DNA from: a candidate division KSB1 bacterium
Lineage (GTDB): Bacteria > Zhuqueibacterota > Zhuqueibacteria > JANLFK01 > Oleimicrobiaceae
Length of the DNA: 64,000 bases
NCBI GenBank assembly: GCA_024655945.1
Contig: JANLFK010000006.1
Span: 124,001-188,000 of the forward strand
Reading direction: 5' to 3'
Shown here: one piece after another, positions 24,979-34,297 of the stretch
Layout: every line of letters starts with the position of its first letter
How positions within the stretch are numbered: position 1 is the stretch's first letter
Translations under genes and position numbers: made by a program
The notes under the pieces: generated by a model
Told to the model about the DNA's origin: nothing
The model's input: only the letters and a program-made list of their open reading frames with translations
The model's database searches: none

Positions 24979-27090
24979 CTACTTCTCAAACCACGCGGGG
25001 TCAACAGGGACGTTTAGCCGCACCTCTTTGAACACGGTCTCTGACTGCTTCTTCCCACCGACGCTGACCACCGACCGGAACGGGATCCAGGCGTAGCCTA
25101 ATTGCTTGTAGTCAGAGAGAACTTCTTCGTGTTGGGCCGGGCCCTGCTCGCTCACGTCCTGGTAGATGGTCCCCACCGGCCACATAGTCTTGGGGTCGGC
25201 CAGGATGTGGAACGGCGCCCGATCGTTCAGCACGAGCAGGTCGATGGCCTTGGCACCGGCGAACTCCCGTTCCCCAAGGTACTGCACCTTGTAGTCCGGC
25301 CAGTGCCCCAACACCCAGACGAGGTCACGCGCTAAGCTGGCCTTGTAGCTCTCCACTTGCGCCTGCGGCATCGGCATGGTCCCCTGGGCGGTCTGCATCC
25401 ACCCTTCATCGCCTTTGACCACCATGGTCACCGGGCCCATGGGAGTGGTCAGCACGACGCGCATGCGGTCAGGATAGACGACGAGCAGCTCACCGGCAAG
25501 GGACATCTCACCTCCAGGCGTAGCCATGGTGAGTTCGACAGTGGCCTGGAGGTTAGCGATTTTCTCCAAGACGTCGGGGCTGCCGCAGGCCTCACTGACG
25601 AGCTCGATAAGGTTGCGGCCCTGAGCCAAAGTCAGCGGCGTCGGCGGCGGGATCTTCTCCGCCGGAGCCGGGATGGTGATATCGATGACGTTCACCTTCC
25701 CTAGCGCTGCCAGCGGCTCGTCGAAATCCTCTTCCTTGCCAACCACCAGGATGCGCACTTTGTCCGGGCGCAAGTACTCCTTTGCCACGCGCACAATGTC
25801 GGCCTTGCTCACCTTCTCGACCCCCTGTCTGGTCCTCTCCATAAAGTCCGGAGGGTAGCCGAAATAGGCGTAGGTGAGCAGGCGGTTGACAATTTTCGCC
25901 TTGGAATCGAACTCGAACACAAAGCCGTTGAGGAAGCTATCCTTGGCGCGCGCCAGCTCCTCGTCGCTCACCTCGGCGGTGCGCAGCTTTTCGAGCTCTT
26001 CCAAGATGAGGCGAATAGCCTTGACCGTGCTCTGCGACTTGGTCTGGCAGCCGCAGCTAAAGATGCCTGGATGGTCATAGCCCGCACCGAACCTTCCCCA
26101 CACCGAGTAGGCCAGACCCTCTTCGGTGCGCACCCGCTTGAACAATCGCTCCAGCGATAGGATTTCGTTCATCACCAGCCACGCCGGATAATCGGGGTTG
26201 CGGAGCTCGCCCCCGATGTGACCGAGCATGATGTTGCTCTGGTTCACGTCCGGCTTGCGCACATAGCTGACGGAAAAGTCGTAGCGGTACTGTACCGCCG
26301 GCACAGGTGGCACCTGCTCGCGGCCCGGTTGCCAGGCGGCAAAGGCCTTCTCCAACTTGCGTCGCATCTCCTTGGCGGAAAAGTCGCCCCACACGGCCAT
26401 CAGCACATTGTTGGGGAAGAAGAAGCGTCGGTGGAAGGCGACGATGTCATCCCGCGAAATCGCGTCGATGGTGGCGTACTCGGGGTGCCGCGCATAGGGA
26501 CTCTGTGCACCGTAAATGAGCTTCTCAAACTCCCGATTGGTGATTTGCCCCACGTCGTCATTGCGGCGGGCAATGGCGGAGCGCTGCTCGATCTTGGCCA
26601 GCTCGATCTTCTCGTCGGGAAAGAGCGGATGCATCAACAACTCGGCCATCACCTCAAGGCCAGTGGCGATGTCCTCCTTGAAGACCGACACGGAGACATA
26701 GCCGGAATTCTCGCCGATGGATGACTCGACGCTGGCGCCGAGTTTTTCCAAGAGGCCATCGAGCTCGTCACCGGGGAATTTGGCGGAGCCTCCGGTGCGC
26801 AAGACCGTGCCGGTAATGGCCGCCAGTCCCACCTTGTCCGCAGGCTCATACACCGACCCGGTGCGAATCATTGCTCGCAGATCGATGGTGGGGTAGTCGT
26901 GGTCTTCCACAAGAAAGACCTTCATGCCGTTTTTCAAAGTCACGCTTTCCACCGGAGGTAAGGTGATCTGGCGAAGGGGCGGGTGCACGAACTGCTCTTT
27001 CGGGTTCTTTTGCGCCCAAAGCGCGCTTATCCATACGCCGCTGGCCAGCAGGGCAGCGGCAAAGGTGAACAGGTACTTCCGATTCTTCAT
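24979..27090 (-). CDS. Inactive-type M16 peptidase homologue with C-terminal LolA-like domain
   Basis: The protein has a signal peptide (cleavage near SALWAQ) and the two-lobed M16 fold, but the zinc motif HxxEH is absent: the aligned stretch reads GLAAITGTVLRTGG. Residues after the first lobe (FHRRFFFPNNVLMAVWGDFS) are typical of M16. It is therefore like the non-catalytic subunit of mitochondrial processing peptidase-type pairs. The last 200 residues look like a LolA/outer-membrane lipoprotein-sorting fold (GEMSLAGELLVVYPDRMRVV, later KAIDLLVLNDRAPFHILADP). The ATG at 27090 has GAGGGACGAG upstream. The active partner is the next gene upstream, 37 bp away. Confidence 0.85.
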   Translation of the reverse strand: MKNRKYLFTFAAALLASGVWISALWAQKNPKEQFVHPPLRQITLPPVESVTLKNGMKVFLVEDHDYPTIDLRAMIRTGSVYEPADKVGLAAITGTVLRTGGSAKFPGDELDGLLEKLGASVESSIGENSGYVSVSVFKEDIATGLEVMAELLMHPLFPDEKIELAKIEQRSAIARRNDDVGQITNREFEKLIYGAQSPYARHPEYATIDAISRDDIVAFHRRFFFPNNVLMAVWGDFSAKEMRRKLEKAFAAWQPGREQVPPVPAVQYRYDFSVSYVRKPDVNQSNIMLGHIGGELRNPDYPAWLVMNEILSLERLFKRVRTEEGLAYSVWGRFGAGYDHPGIFSCGCQTKSQSTVKAIRLILEELEKLRTAEVSDEELARAKDSFLNGFVFEFDSKAKIVNRLLTYAYFGYPPDFMERTRQGVEKVSKADIVRVAKEYLRPDKVRILVVGKEEDFDEPLAALGKVNVIDITIPAPAEKIPPPTPLTLAQGRNLIELVSEACGSPDVLEKIANLQATVELTMATPGGEMSLAGELLVVYPDRMRVVLTTPMGPVTMVVKGDEGWMQTAQGTMPMPQAQVESYKASLARDLVWVLGHWPDYKVQYLGEREFAGAKAIDLLVLNDRAPFHILADPKTMWPVGTIYQDVSEQGPAQHEEVLSDYKQLGYAWIPFRSVVSVGGKKQSETVFKEVRLNVPVDPAWFEK

Positions 27091-27127
27091 TGCTCGTCCC
27101 TCGTAGCTATCGTGCAGTGGCTGTTTG

Positions 27128-28642
27128 CTATTGCGCAACGCTCTTTTCCGGCACGATCTCGCCGATGGTGCGATTGCGTGTCGTCAGATAAGTCTTTGCC
27201 ACCCGTTGCACATCGGCCGCCGTGACCGCCTCGACACGATTGAGCTGCTCAAAGGTGGCGCGCCAGTCGCCCAACAGCGCCTCGGCGTTGGCCAGCATCT
27301 CGGCCATGCCTGCATTGGACTTCATCCTGTCCAGGAGTCCCTTCTTGCTCATGCGTTTGTACTTGGTCAGTTCCTCCTGGCTCACCGCAGTCTCCTTCAG
27401 CTTGTCGATTTCGGCATCAATCACCGCTAAGCACTCGACGGAGGTGTGGTCCTTGGCAGGGATGGCGTAGAAGGCAATGAGGTTGGGGTACTTGTCGCCC
27501 GGGAAGCCGTTGAAACAACCAGTTTGCACGGCAATCTTGCGCTTCTTGACCATTTCCTCGTATAGCCTGCTGGAGCGGCCTATGCCGACGATGTTGGCCA
27601 GAGCGTCAAGAGGATAGTGGTCCGCGTGGCAGATTGACGGACGATGGTAGCCCACAACCAGAACCGGTTCCGACTGCGCCACCACCTCGACGCGGCGCTG
27701 CCCCCATTGCTCTGGCTCTTGGGTACGCGGGCCCTCCGGTTTGGGGCCACTGGGGATGCGCCCAAAGTACAGCTCCGCCAGGCGGAAGGCCTCCTCGGCA
27801 TCGACATCACCGACAATGGCCACCACCATGTTGCTGGGGATGTAAAACTTCCGGAAGTAGGCCTCCACGTCCCTTCGGGTGATGCGCTCCAGGTCGGACA
27901 TGTGGCCGATAACTTCGTGGTGATACGGATGTGCCTTGAAGGCCGTGGCCAAAAAATCCTCGATGAGCCGCCCTATAGGCCTCGTCTCCAAGCGCAACCG
28001 ACGTTCCTCCATGACCACGTCGCGCTCTTTGTAGAACTCGCGGAACACCGGGTTGAGGAAGCGATCGGAGGTGAGCGCCATCCAGAATTCCAGCCGGTTG
28101 GAAGGCAGAGAGTTGATGTACTGGGTGGCGTCGTTGCTGGTGTAGGCGTTCACGGCGCGATCGCCTTCCCTGCGCAGCAGGTCCACAAACTCATCGGTGA
28201 CCACGTACTGCTTGGCCTCCGCCTCAAGGGTGGCAAATTGGTGTTGCAGCTTGCCAATTTTCGCCGAGTCGGGACGGGGCGCATGCCGTTCCCGCTGCAG
28301 CTCTTCGTAGACGGAGTCGAGGCGGGCCAATAGCACAGACTCCTGCGCATAGTCGGTGGTGCCCACGGTGGTGCTCCCCTTGAAGGCCATGTGTTCCAGC
28401 AGGTGGGAGATGCCGGTGATGCCGTAGGATTCGTTGGCGCTGCCCACGTCGGCGTAGACATGGAAGGAGGCCACCGGCGCATCTCGGCGTTCCATGACGA
28501 TGACCTTCATGCCATTGCTGAGCACCTTGTCTTTGACCTTGCTCTTCATGGCCTCAAGACTCTGGGAGTAGAGGCTCCCAGTCATGAGGCCGAGGAGCAA
28601 GCATGCGGCCGCTGCCGCGCCTCCCAGGCGGGAAAGTCGCAT
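27128..28642 (-). CDS. Active-type M16 (insulinase-like) zinc metallopeptidase
   Basis: A secreted peptidase of 504 residues with a signal peptide. The inverted zinc motif is H80-L-L-E-H84 (GISHLLEHMAFKG), with the distal Glu in the ERDVVMEERRLRLE region. A charged helical insertion of about 60 residues (SVYEELQRERHAPRP and onward) lies between them, as in other FCB-type M16 proteins. The C-terminal lobe shows VAIVGDVDAEEAFRLAELYFG. AGGAGGAAG precedes the ATG at 28642. It lies directly before the inactive homologue, so the two likely form a heterodimer in the periplasm. Confidence 0.92.
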   Translation of the reverse strand: MRLSRLGGAAAAACLLLGLMTGSLYSQSLEAMKSKVKDKVLSNGMKVIVMERRDAPVASFHVYADVGSANESYGITGISHLLEHMAFKGSTTVGTTDYAQESVLLARLDSVYEELQRERHAPRPDSAKIGKLQHQFATLEAEAKQYVVTDEFVDLLRREGDRAVNAYTSNDATQYINSLPSNRLEFWMALTSDRFLNPVFREFYKERDVVMEERRLRLETRPIGRLIEDFLATAFKAHPYHHEVIGHMSDLERITRRDVEAYFRKFYIPSNMVVAIVGDVDAEEAFRLAELYFGRIPSGPKPEGPRTQEPEQWGQRRVEVVAQSEPVLVVGYHRPSICHADHYPLDALANIVGIGRSSRLYEEMVKKRKIAVQTGCFNGFPGDKYPNLIAFYAIPAKDHTSVECLAVIDAEIDKLKETAVSQEELTKYKRMSKKGLLDRMKSNAGMAEMLANAEALLGDWRATFEQLNRVEAVTAADVQRVAKTYLTTRNRTIGEIVPEKSVAQ

Positions 28643-28665
28643 TGCACTTCCTCCTGTGTTTGTCC

Positions 28666-30612
28666 TCACTGCACCTTTTCCAAGAGAATTATCGTGTTCC
28701 GGCGATGCACAAAGTCGTCGTACACAGCCTTGTAGAGGCCGTATTTCTCCACCGGGATGGTTTGCCGCCGCAAGAGGACGCTCTTTTTCTCCACCACCAC
28801 GTAGGGATCACTTGCGACGGTCTGGTAATCGAGGGCCCATGAGCCGAACTCCTTTTCCACGGCGACCTTGGGCGGCAGGTAGGCTACGCGAATGCCCGCC
28901 GGCAGCCGGAAGCGCCGCTCGGACTGGAAGCTACAGTTCATCCCGATGTGGAAGGGGTACTTGCGCTCCTGCAGCGTGGGGCGATAGGGAGTCGCCTCCA
29001 AGAAGTCAAAACCCACCGGCGGAAGGGGGCAAATCATCATATCTCCCTCCGCCACGGCGTAGTCGGGCGAGTCGAAAGCCCAGGTCAATTGCGATGGAGC
29101 GGTGAGGTCCTTCAAGTTGGAAAGCGACCGCGTCGTGATCGCGGTCCCTTCGCCGACTCTGCTTGCCGCCTGATCGAAGAGTTGCTCCAGCTCCTTTGGG
29201 GTGAGATCCTTGACGCGGGAGCGCAGCCGGCGGTCAAAAGCGCCATCGAGGCGAAACTCCTCGCTGCCGCGCAGCGCGCCGTCGCCTGCGAAAGTGTACC
29301 CGCCGCGCAGCAGGAAGCTATTGACCTCGGCAGAGAATGGCGGCACGGTGACCAGCTCGCCGCCCTTTTCGGTGACGGCCAAGGCCTGCGTGCCGTCGCC
29401 GCCTGGGAAGTAGCCGTAACGACAATCTTCCGCAAAGGGGTCAAGCCACAGAACTTGGCCGCTCCGCAGCACAGCGCGCACGTAGATGGCGTCGAGCTGC
29501 TTCGGCGTAGGGATGTCGGACAGCAAGGCAGCGCCGTTGCGCTTGACAAAGGCGACGTCGGCGCGCACCCCCACCGCGCCGAGCAGAGCGGTGAGTAGGG
29601 TAGCTTTGTCCCGCCAGTCGCCGTACATGTTCTCCAACACCTGGGCGGCTGGATGGGGCGCATAGCCCGTCACCCCCAGGGGCAAGCTCACGTTGCGCAC
29701 GCTGCTCGCCAGCCAGAGGTAGACCGCCCGCACTTTGTCTTCCTCGCTACCGAGGCCCTTAGTGAGCTCGGCAGCTTTGGCCTGGATGGCCAGGTTCGGC
29801 TGCACTTTCTCACGGAACTGCTCCCCGAGCCACATTCCCAAGGCTTCCCATGAGGGGCAGGAGCTGTACAGGAGCCGCGGCTCCATCTCCGGGGGCATGT
29901 TGGGCTCGGCAATGATTTGTGGCGCCTTCTCTACACGCCATGTGTAGGCCTTCTTGCCGCCCTTTTCTGAGACCAGCGGCTCTGGCACATCACCGGTAGC
30001 CTTGTAGGAAAACGCAAGCCCTTTGGGCACCACGACCGTGTACTCTTTGACCATGATGGGCTCGTCGCCCTGGAAAGTGGCTATGCCCCAGAAGTACTTG
30101 CTGCCGGTCTCATCGGCTCTGTGATAGGTTCGCCGCTTGAGCTCAAGGCACATGTTCGGCGCCACTTCCGGGTAGGAAATGACCCTCTGGTGGAAATCGG
30201 CATAGACAGCGGCATCCGCAAACTCGGGGGGGGTGATGTCGTTGATTGCGTCCTTCTCCACCGGGATCGGCGCCCCGATGCGTCTGCGCGTCTGCGCCAG
30301 GAGCACCTCCATGCTATCGGTCTTCAAGTTGTAGGTCCGCTTTAGGTCGGCAAACTTGGTCTTGCCGCGGTCGCGCAGGATTTTCACCAGGAAATGCTCG
30401 CTGGTCACCGCGCTGCCGTCGCTGTTCACCTCATGCACCACCTGCTCCAAGAGGACCACCGCACCGGCCTCCGGAAACTCCGAGAAGCGTGGCGACTCGC
30501 GCACCATTCTGCGTATGTCGTCGTCGGTATACTGCGTTTGGGCGGCGGCCATGGCAGCGAGGCACAGCCCAAGGAGCGCCCACAACAAGTGCCGCATCGA
30601 ATGCCTGGTCAT
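28666..30612 (-). CDS. DUF3857/transglutaminase-like secreted protein with lost catalytic residues
   Basis: The protein of 648 residues has a signal peptide, a DUF3857 beta-rich N-terminal half and a transglutaminase-like half. The catalytic Cys motif, normally YGDCKDKATLL, reads YGDWRDKATLL with Trp at position 333. The usual His is also missing, the corresponding stretch being YVRAVLRSGQVLWLDP. It is thus probably a binding or scaffold protein rather than an enzyme. The ATG at 30612 follows AAGGA; an ATG 18 bp upstream has no ribosome site. The active M16 gene starts 23 bp after it, and the related active-looking paralogue is just upstream. Confidence 0.87.
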   Translation of the reverse strand: MTRHSMRHLLWALLGLCLAAMAAAQTQYTDDDIRRMVRESPRFSEFPEAGAVVLLEQVVHEVNSDGSAVTSEHFLVKILRDRGKTKFADLKRTYNLKTDSMEVLLAQTRRRIGAPIPVEKDAINDITPPEFADAAVYADFHQRVISYPEVAPNMCLELKRRTYHRADETGSKYFWGIATFQGDEPIMVKEYTVVVPKGLAFSYKATGDVPEPLVSEKGGKKAYTWRVEKAPQIIAEPNMPPEMEPRLLYSSCPSWEALGMWLGEQFREKVQPNLAIQAKAAELTKGLGSEEDKVRAVYLWLASSVRNVSLPLGVTGYAPHPAAQVLENMYGDWRDKATLLTALLGAVGVRADVAFVKRNGAALLSDIPTPKQLDAIYVRAVLRSGQVLWLDPFAEDCRYGYFPGGDGTQALAVTEKGGELVTVPPFSAEVNSFLLRGGYTFAGDGALRGSEEFRLDGAFDRRLRSRVKDLTPKELEQLFDQAASRVGEGTAITTRSLSNLKDLTAPSQLTWAFDSPDYAVAEGDMMICPLPPVGFDFLEATPYRPTLQERKYPFHIGMNCSFQSERRFRLPAGIRVAYLPPKVAVEKEFGSWALDYQTVASDPYVVVEKKSVLLRRQTIPVEKYGLYKAVYDDFVHRRNTIILLEKVQ

Positions 30613-30643
30613 GGTCGTTTTCCTTTCCATTGACAGAGAGCGG

Positions 30644-32632
30644 TCAGTTCACCCTCTCCAGGATGATTTCGCCACGGGTGGAGCGCTGTGCAGTCTTCAT
30701 CACCTCTTTGAGTTGCAGATATTCCTCTGGGGAGTAAATCTTGCGCTTCAGCGCCAGTTTGCTGGTGAACTGCACGGCCGCACTGTGCTCTGGCTCCTCA
30801 GCGCGTGTCTCGGCAAATCGCATGCTGTAGCCCACAGCAGGCCGTTCTACGCTCACCTCATTCGGCAAGGCTTTCACCCTGAATTTATTGGGGATGACGA
30901 GGGTCTCCTCGCACAGCGAGGCAAGGGTTGTCTGCAGATTGAACGGATAGGTGCGCTTGGGCAAGTTGGCAGCGCGCAAAAACTGCTTGCCCAGGATGTC
31001 AAAATCCCCACTTGCCAATGGGTTCTTCACCAGGAGGTATCTGCCGGCCTGCAGAGCAAAGTCCTGCGCCGTGAGACGAATATCCAGCGTGAGGGGATGG
31101 TACAGGTCCTCAGGGTCGCCAAAAGTTACCTCCTCCACGACCAACCCGGGAAAGGCAGACGCCCCCAATTCTTGGAACACGTTCTTGAGGCGAGCAGGCG
31201 GCAGCGCCTTCACCACCTGGCGGAGTGCCAAGTCGTAGATGCCCTTCGCTTCCACGTGGAGAAGGCCGGTCATGGAGCCGTCCTGGTGGAGCCTGGTGGT
31301 GGCGGTGAAACGAGCGGCGTTGTCCTCGGCAGGACTGTAGGGCGTGCGCGCCAAGCTGTCTCCGGCTGCCGTCAGCACCAGGGTCACCTGCTCCGCCTCC
31401 ACCGACATGAGCAGGTCCATGCCGTTCTCCACGGTGGGGTCTATGTAGAGGTAGCCACCCTCCTGAGGCACGGCCACGATGCCATGACTCCATAGCAGGT
31501 TGGGAATCTCGGTGTACTGCTCATACCCTGCAGAGGTGTACACGACAAAAGCGGGGATGCCTACCTCGCGGAGCATCGCGGTGAGCAACACCGCCACGTC
31601 GCGGCATACGCCATACTTGGTCCCGTAGGTCTTGGTAGCGGGTTTGGGGTCGTACCCCGTCTTCTTGCCCAGGCCGATGCCCATGTAGCGCACCTTCTGC
31701 GCCACAAAGTGGTACAGCGCAAGCAGCGTGTCCTGCCTCGTCGCGCAGCCGCGTACCAAGCGGTGGGTTTCGGCGCGCAAGGCCTCGTTCATGTCGATGT
31801 ACTGCTCGTTGAGCTGATAGCCCCAGCGGGAGATCTGTCGCCACGAGGCGATCGTCGAGGCCCATACCCCTGGCGACACGTTGATCAGCGAAGGCATGGC
31901 TGGCTCGAGCACGATGCGCGGCTGGTTGTCTGCCCACCAGCGGTAGGTGATTGCGCCATCCTCCTCGGTACGGGCAAAACGCACGCTCCCATGGGGATCG
32001 TTCTGCACCTGGTAGCGCAAAGGTCGTGCGGCCGGACCTCTCACCACCAGTTCATCGCGAACCACGGGGTCGATTTCCTGGAAGAGGTACGTCACATCGA
32101 ACTCGCCCTGGATTACCGCACGGTGGCAGGTATCGATGACGGTGTACTCGGTAGCATCTCCCACCTCCAGGTTCGGAAAGGTAATGACCAGCTGCCGCAT
32201 GTCCGGCTCGTAGATGTTCATGGCCGCCACTTCCGGGATGGTCTGGTCTTTGATGTTCTCTGGCGCCACATCAATCACCAAGCCATCGGGCTTGATCACT
32301 CTGGCCAAAGTGACGTGCACGTGGTCGTACTTGCGATAGTACTGGACGCGCTCCTGGCCATGCTGCTTCTTTCCCTCAGCGGTGAGAATCTTCCGCAGGC
32401 CGTAGAGCGTTGCCACGTAGGTGCCGTCAAGCTGGTACACGTACTCGGTCCTCATGTCCACCAGAATGGTGTTGGCCTCCGGGTGCTTCTCTGGCCCCCC
32501 GGCGGCAGCGAGCTTTGCCATGACCTCAGCTGGCGCCATGGCCTGCGCCAACGCTGTTGAGAACCATCCGGCCCCAGCAAGCGCAAGGGCCACGATCAGA
32601 TGCAGCATGCCACATGCGTGGAGTTTCTTCAT
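30644..32632 (-). CDS. DUF3857/transglutaminase-like secreted protein with intact triad
   Basis: A paralogue of the preceding protein, 662 residues, with a signal peptide (ending STALAQ). Here the catalytic triad is present: C343 in KYGVCRDVAVLL, H383 in LLWSHGIVAVP and D398 in YLYIDPT. DUF3857 lies at about 50-250. GGGAG sits 7 nt before the ATG at 32632; a longer reading upstream runs through intergenic sequence. Such proteins are found in gut and soil FCB bacteria next to peptidases; the substrate is not known. It appears to lead the four-gene run down to the M16 pair. Confidence 0.88.
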   Translation of the reverse strand: MKKLHACGMLHLIVALALAGAGWFSTALAQAMAPAEVMAKLAAAGGPEKHPEANTILVDMRTEYVYQLDGTYVATLYGLRKILTAEGKKQHGQERVQYYRKYDHVHVTLARVIKPDGLVIDVAPENIKDQTIPEVAAMNIYEPDMRQLVITFPNLEVGDATEYTVIDTCHRAVIQGEFDVTYLFQEIDPVVRDELVVRGPAARPLRYQVQNDPHGSVRFARTEEDGAITYRWWADNQPRIVLEPAMPSLINVSPGVWASTIASWRQISRWGYQLNEQYIDMNEALRAETHRLVRGCATRQDTLLALYHFVAQKVRYMGIGLGKKTGYDPKPATKTYGTKYGVCRDVAVLLTAMLREVGIPAFVVYTSAGYEQYTEIPNLLWSHGIVAVPQEGGYLYIDPTVENGMDLLMSVEAEQVTLVLTAAGDSLARTPYSPAEDNAARFTATTRLHQDGSMTGLLHVEAKGIYDLALRQVVKALPPARLKNVFQELGASAFPGLVVEEVTFGDPEDLYHPLTLDIRLTAQDFALQAGRYLLVKNPLASGDFDILGKQFLRAANLPKRTYPFNLQTTLASLCEETLVIPNKFRVKALPNEVSVERPAVGYSMRFAETRAEEPEHSAAVQFTSKLALKRKIYSPEEYLQLKEVMKTAQRSTRGEIILERVN

Positions 32633-32932
32633 CTTCCGACTCCCAAAGGCTGATGCGCTGCCTCTGAAACGACAGTGCGTGTGCGCTACCGACGCACATC
32701 CGAAGCGCCCACGAGAACCACTCATATTACACGCAAGGCGATTCCCCTATTCTGCCTACCAGCCACGGTCCATTCATACGAACCCACAAGGTAAATGTTC
32801 CTCGCAGCGAGCCAGGAGAGCCTGAGGCCACATGCGGCCTTGACGCCGGCCGGAGGAGCCAGGCCGATTCCCGGCAGAGGTTTGGTGCAAGCAGCGCCAT
32901 ACCATGAGCGGCACCGGCGGGCTTTCCACAGA
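32633..32932. other. Intergenic region without a gene
   Basis: The 300 bp before the DUF3857 run hold no supported reading frame. A TAATAT box on the minus strand at 32724-32729 could be a -10 element, but no matching -35 box was found. Confidence 0.5.
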
Positions 32933-33532
32933 TTAGCGCACGGTTATGTCGCCGGCAACCTGCGAAATCCAGACCGCCAGCTTCGCCTCTGCCTGGGCAT
33001 AGTCGGGGCTCTGATAGGTAATGCCCGGACCAAGACCCGAACGCTTCTGCCCAAACACATCGACATCGCCCAGCACCGTGGTAGCGCGCACCGCCACCGG
33101 CGTTCCTGGCTTGACGCGAAGAGTCACCTCGCCGAAGGTCGATGAGACTTCGAGCTTTTGCTCGCCGGGGGCAATGTCGGCACGCGAGAGGTCCAGCTCC
33201 ACGTCCCCGAACACTGTGTGCACGCTGCCACCACGGAAAGCCGTGGCCTCGCTGACGAGCTTGATGTCGCCCCACACGGCATGATGCAGAAACGCATCGC
33301 CGACGAGGCCCGTGCCTGGCGGCTCAGACGCCGCTTCCACATGCGGCAGAGCTCCCCACGGGCTGAATGCGTGGAGCAGCACGTAGATACCCGCCAGAAT
33401 GATCACGAGCGGCCAGTAGCGCTCGAGAAGCTCCCAAAAGTCCAACTGCTCACGAGTGTGCAGAAGGAGCAGAACACCAAGGGCAATGAGGATGAGGCCC
33501 AAGAACAGGATGTGGAACCTGACCTCGCGCAT
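32933..33532 (-). CDS. LiaF-like membrane protein
   Basis: The protein has 199 residues. Two hydrophobic segments open it (LFLGLILIALGVLLLL and WPLVIILAGIYVLLHAF), forming the DUF5668-type membrane part. The C-terminal half is a beta-rich domain with VWGDIKLVSEATAFRGGSVH, TVFGDVELDLSRADI and TVLGDVDVFG, the repeated GD-V pattern of LiaF-like C-terminal domains. In Bacillus LiaF inhibits a cell-envelope stress kinase; no such kinase is beside this gene, so only the family is claimed. It follows the methyltransferase gene after about 50 bp. Confidence 0.82.
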   Translation of the reverse strand: MREVRFHILFLGLILIALGVLLLLHTREQLDFWELLERYWPLVIILAGIYVLLHAFSPWGALPHVEAASEPPGTGLVGDAFLHHAVWGDIKLVSEATAFRGGSVHTVFGDVELDLSRADIAPGEQKLEVSSTFGEVTLRVKPGTPVAVRATTVLGDVDVFGQKRSGLGPGITYQSPDYAQAEAKLAVWISQVAGDITVR

Positions 33533-33584
33533 GCCGCCTCCGCGGCTCCCCGGTTCGTGTACAATTCCCTCAACCTCTCATCTC

Positions 33585-34120
33585 TTAAAAGGCGAGCGCA
33601 ACACGAGCCTCCTTGCGGAACAGGAGTGTGTACTTTCCTTGGCGCGCCAGCCTGAAGAGGCCTGTGCCGGTAACGCGCGTTGCGATGGCCTGCGGCCGCA
33701 TGTGATGGTTCCTCACAGAAAGCGAGCCCTCGGGCTTAGCACTCGCCAGAGCTCGCGCAACACCGCCTCCGGCTCCTTCAAGTCGTGGAGGAAGTCGTAC
33801 AGGACAGCGACCTCGATTGCCCCATCGGGCAAATATGTGGAACAGGGAGAAAGGACGGTGTGCACGTTGCCGAGGTGCTTATTTGCGGCCCGGCGCCGCA
33901 CCATCTGCAACGCGCGCGGGTGGACATCGAGGGCATAGACCTTTCCCTCCTCGCCTACGAGCTCGGCCACCACAAGCACGTAACTTCCCGGGCCACACCC
34001 GTAATCGACCATCGCAAAGCCCGGCTTGATATCCACCTCACGGAGAATGCGCCTGCGCGGGCGAAGGAAATCGCCGACCCAGTAGGCGATGGCCATCAGC
34101 CTGAAGTCAAGGTCCATCAT
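33585..34120 (-). CDS. Small class I SAM-dependent methyltransferase; frameshift near the C-terminus
   Basis: A Rossmann methyltransferase of about 178 residues. Motif I is VDYGCGPGSYVLVVAE, followed by VYALDVHPRAL and the motif VAVLYDFLHDL. The visible frame stops early at LSPRARFL (33713). The next frame continues the family's C-terminus well: VRNHHMRPQAIATRV, GLFRLARQGKYTLLFRK, to a TAA at 33585. One base is missing near 33713-33722, so the full gene is given here. ATG at 34120 follows AGAGAGG. The substrate cannot be told from the sequence. Confidence 0.75.
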
Positions 34121-34297
34121 CGCGCCTCTCTGCTGTGATGAGCCCGTGCTGCGCAACAGCCGTCCGCCATCCAAAACGAGGCAGCCCTTCTGGCAGGGGA
34201 GAGTCTACCTCGGCTCCCTTCGCCTGGTCGGCCAATGTGTTCGGCCGCTGGGAAGACACCTTTCCGGCATGGTTCGCCGGCGTTTCAGGAAGCGGAC

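Noticed and set aside
32727-33275. Minus-strand 182-codon frame
   Set aside because: Overlaps the LiaF-like gene in another frame with poor composition.
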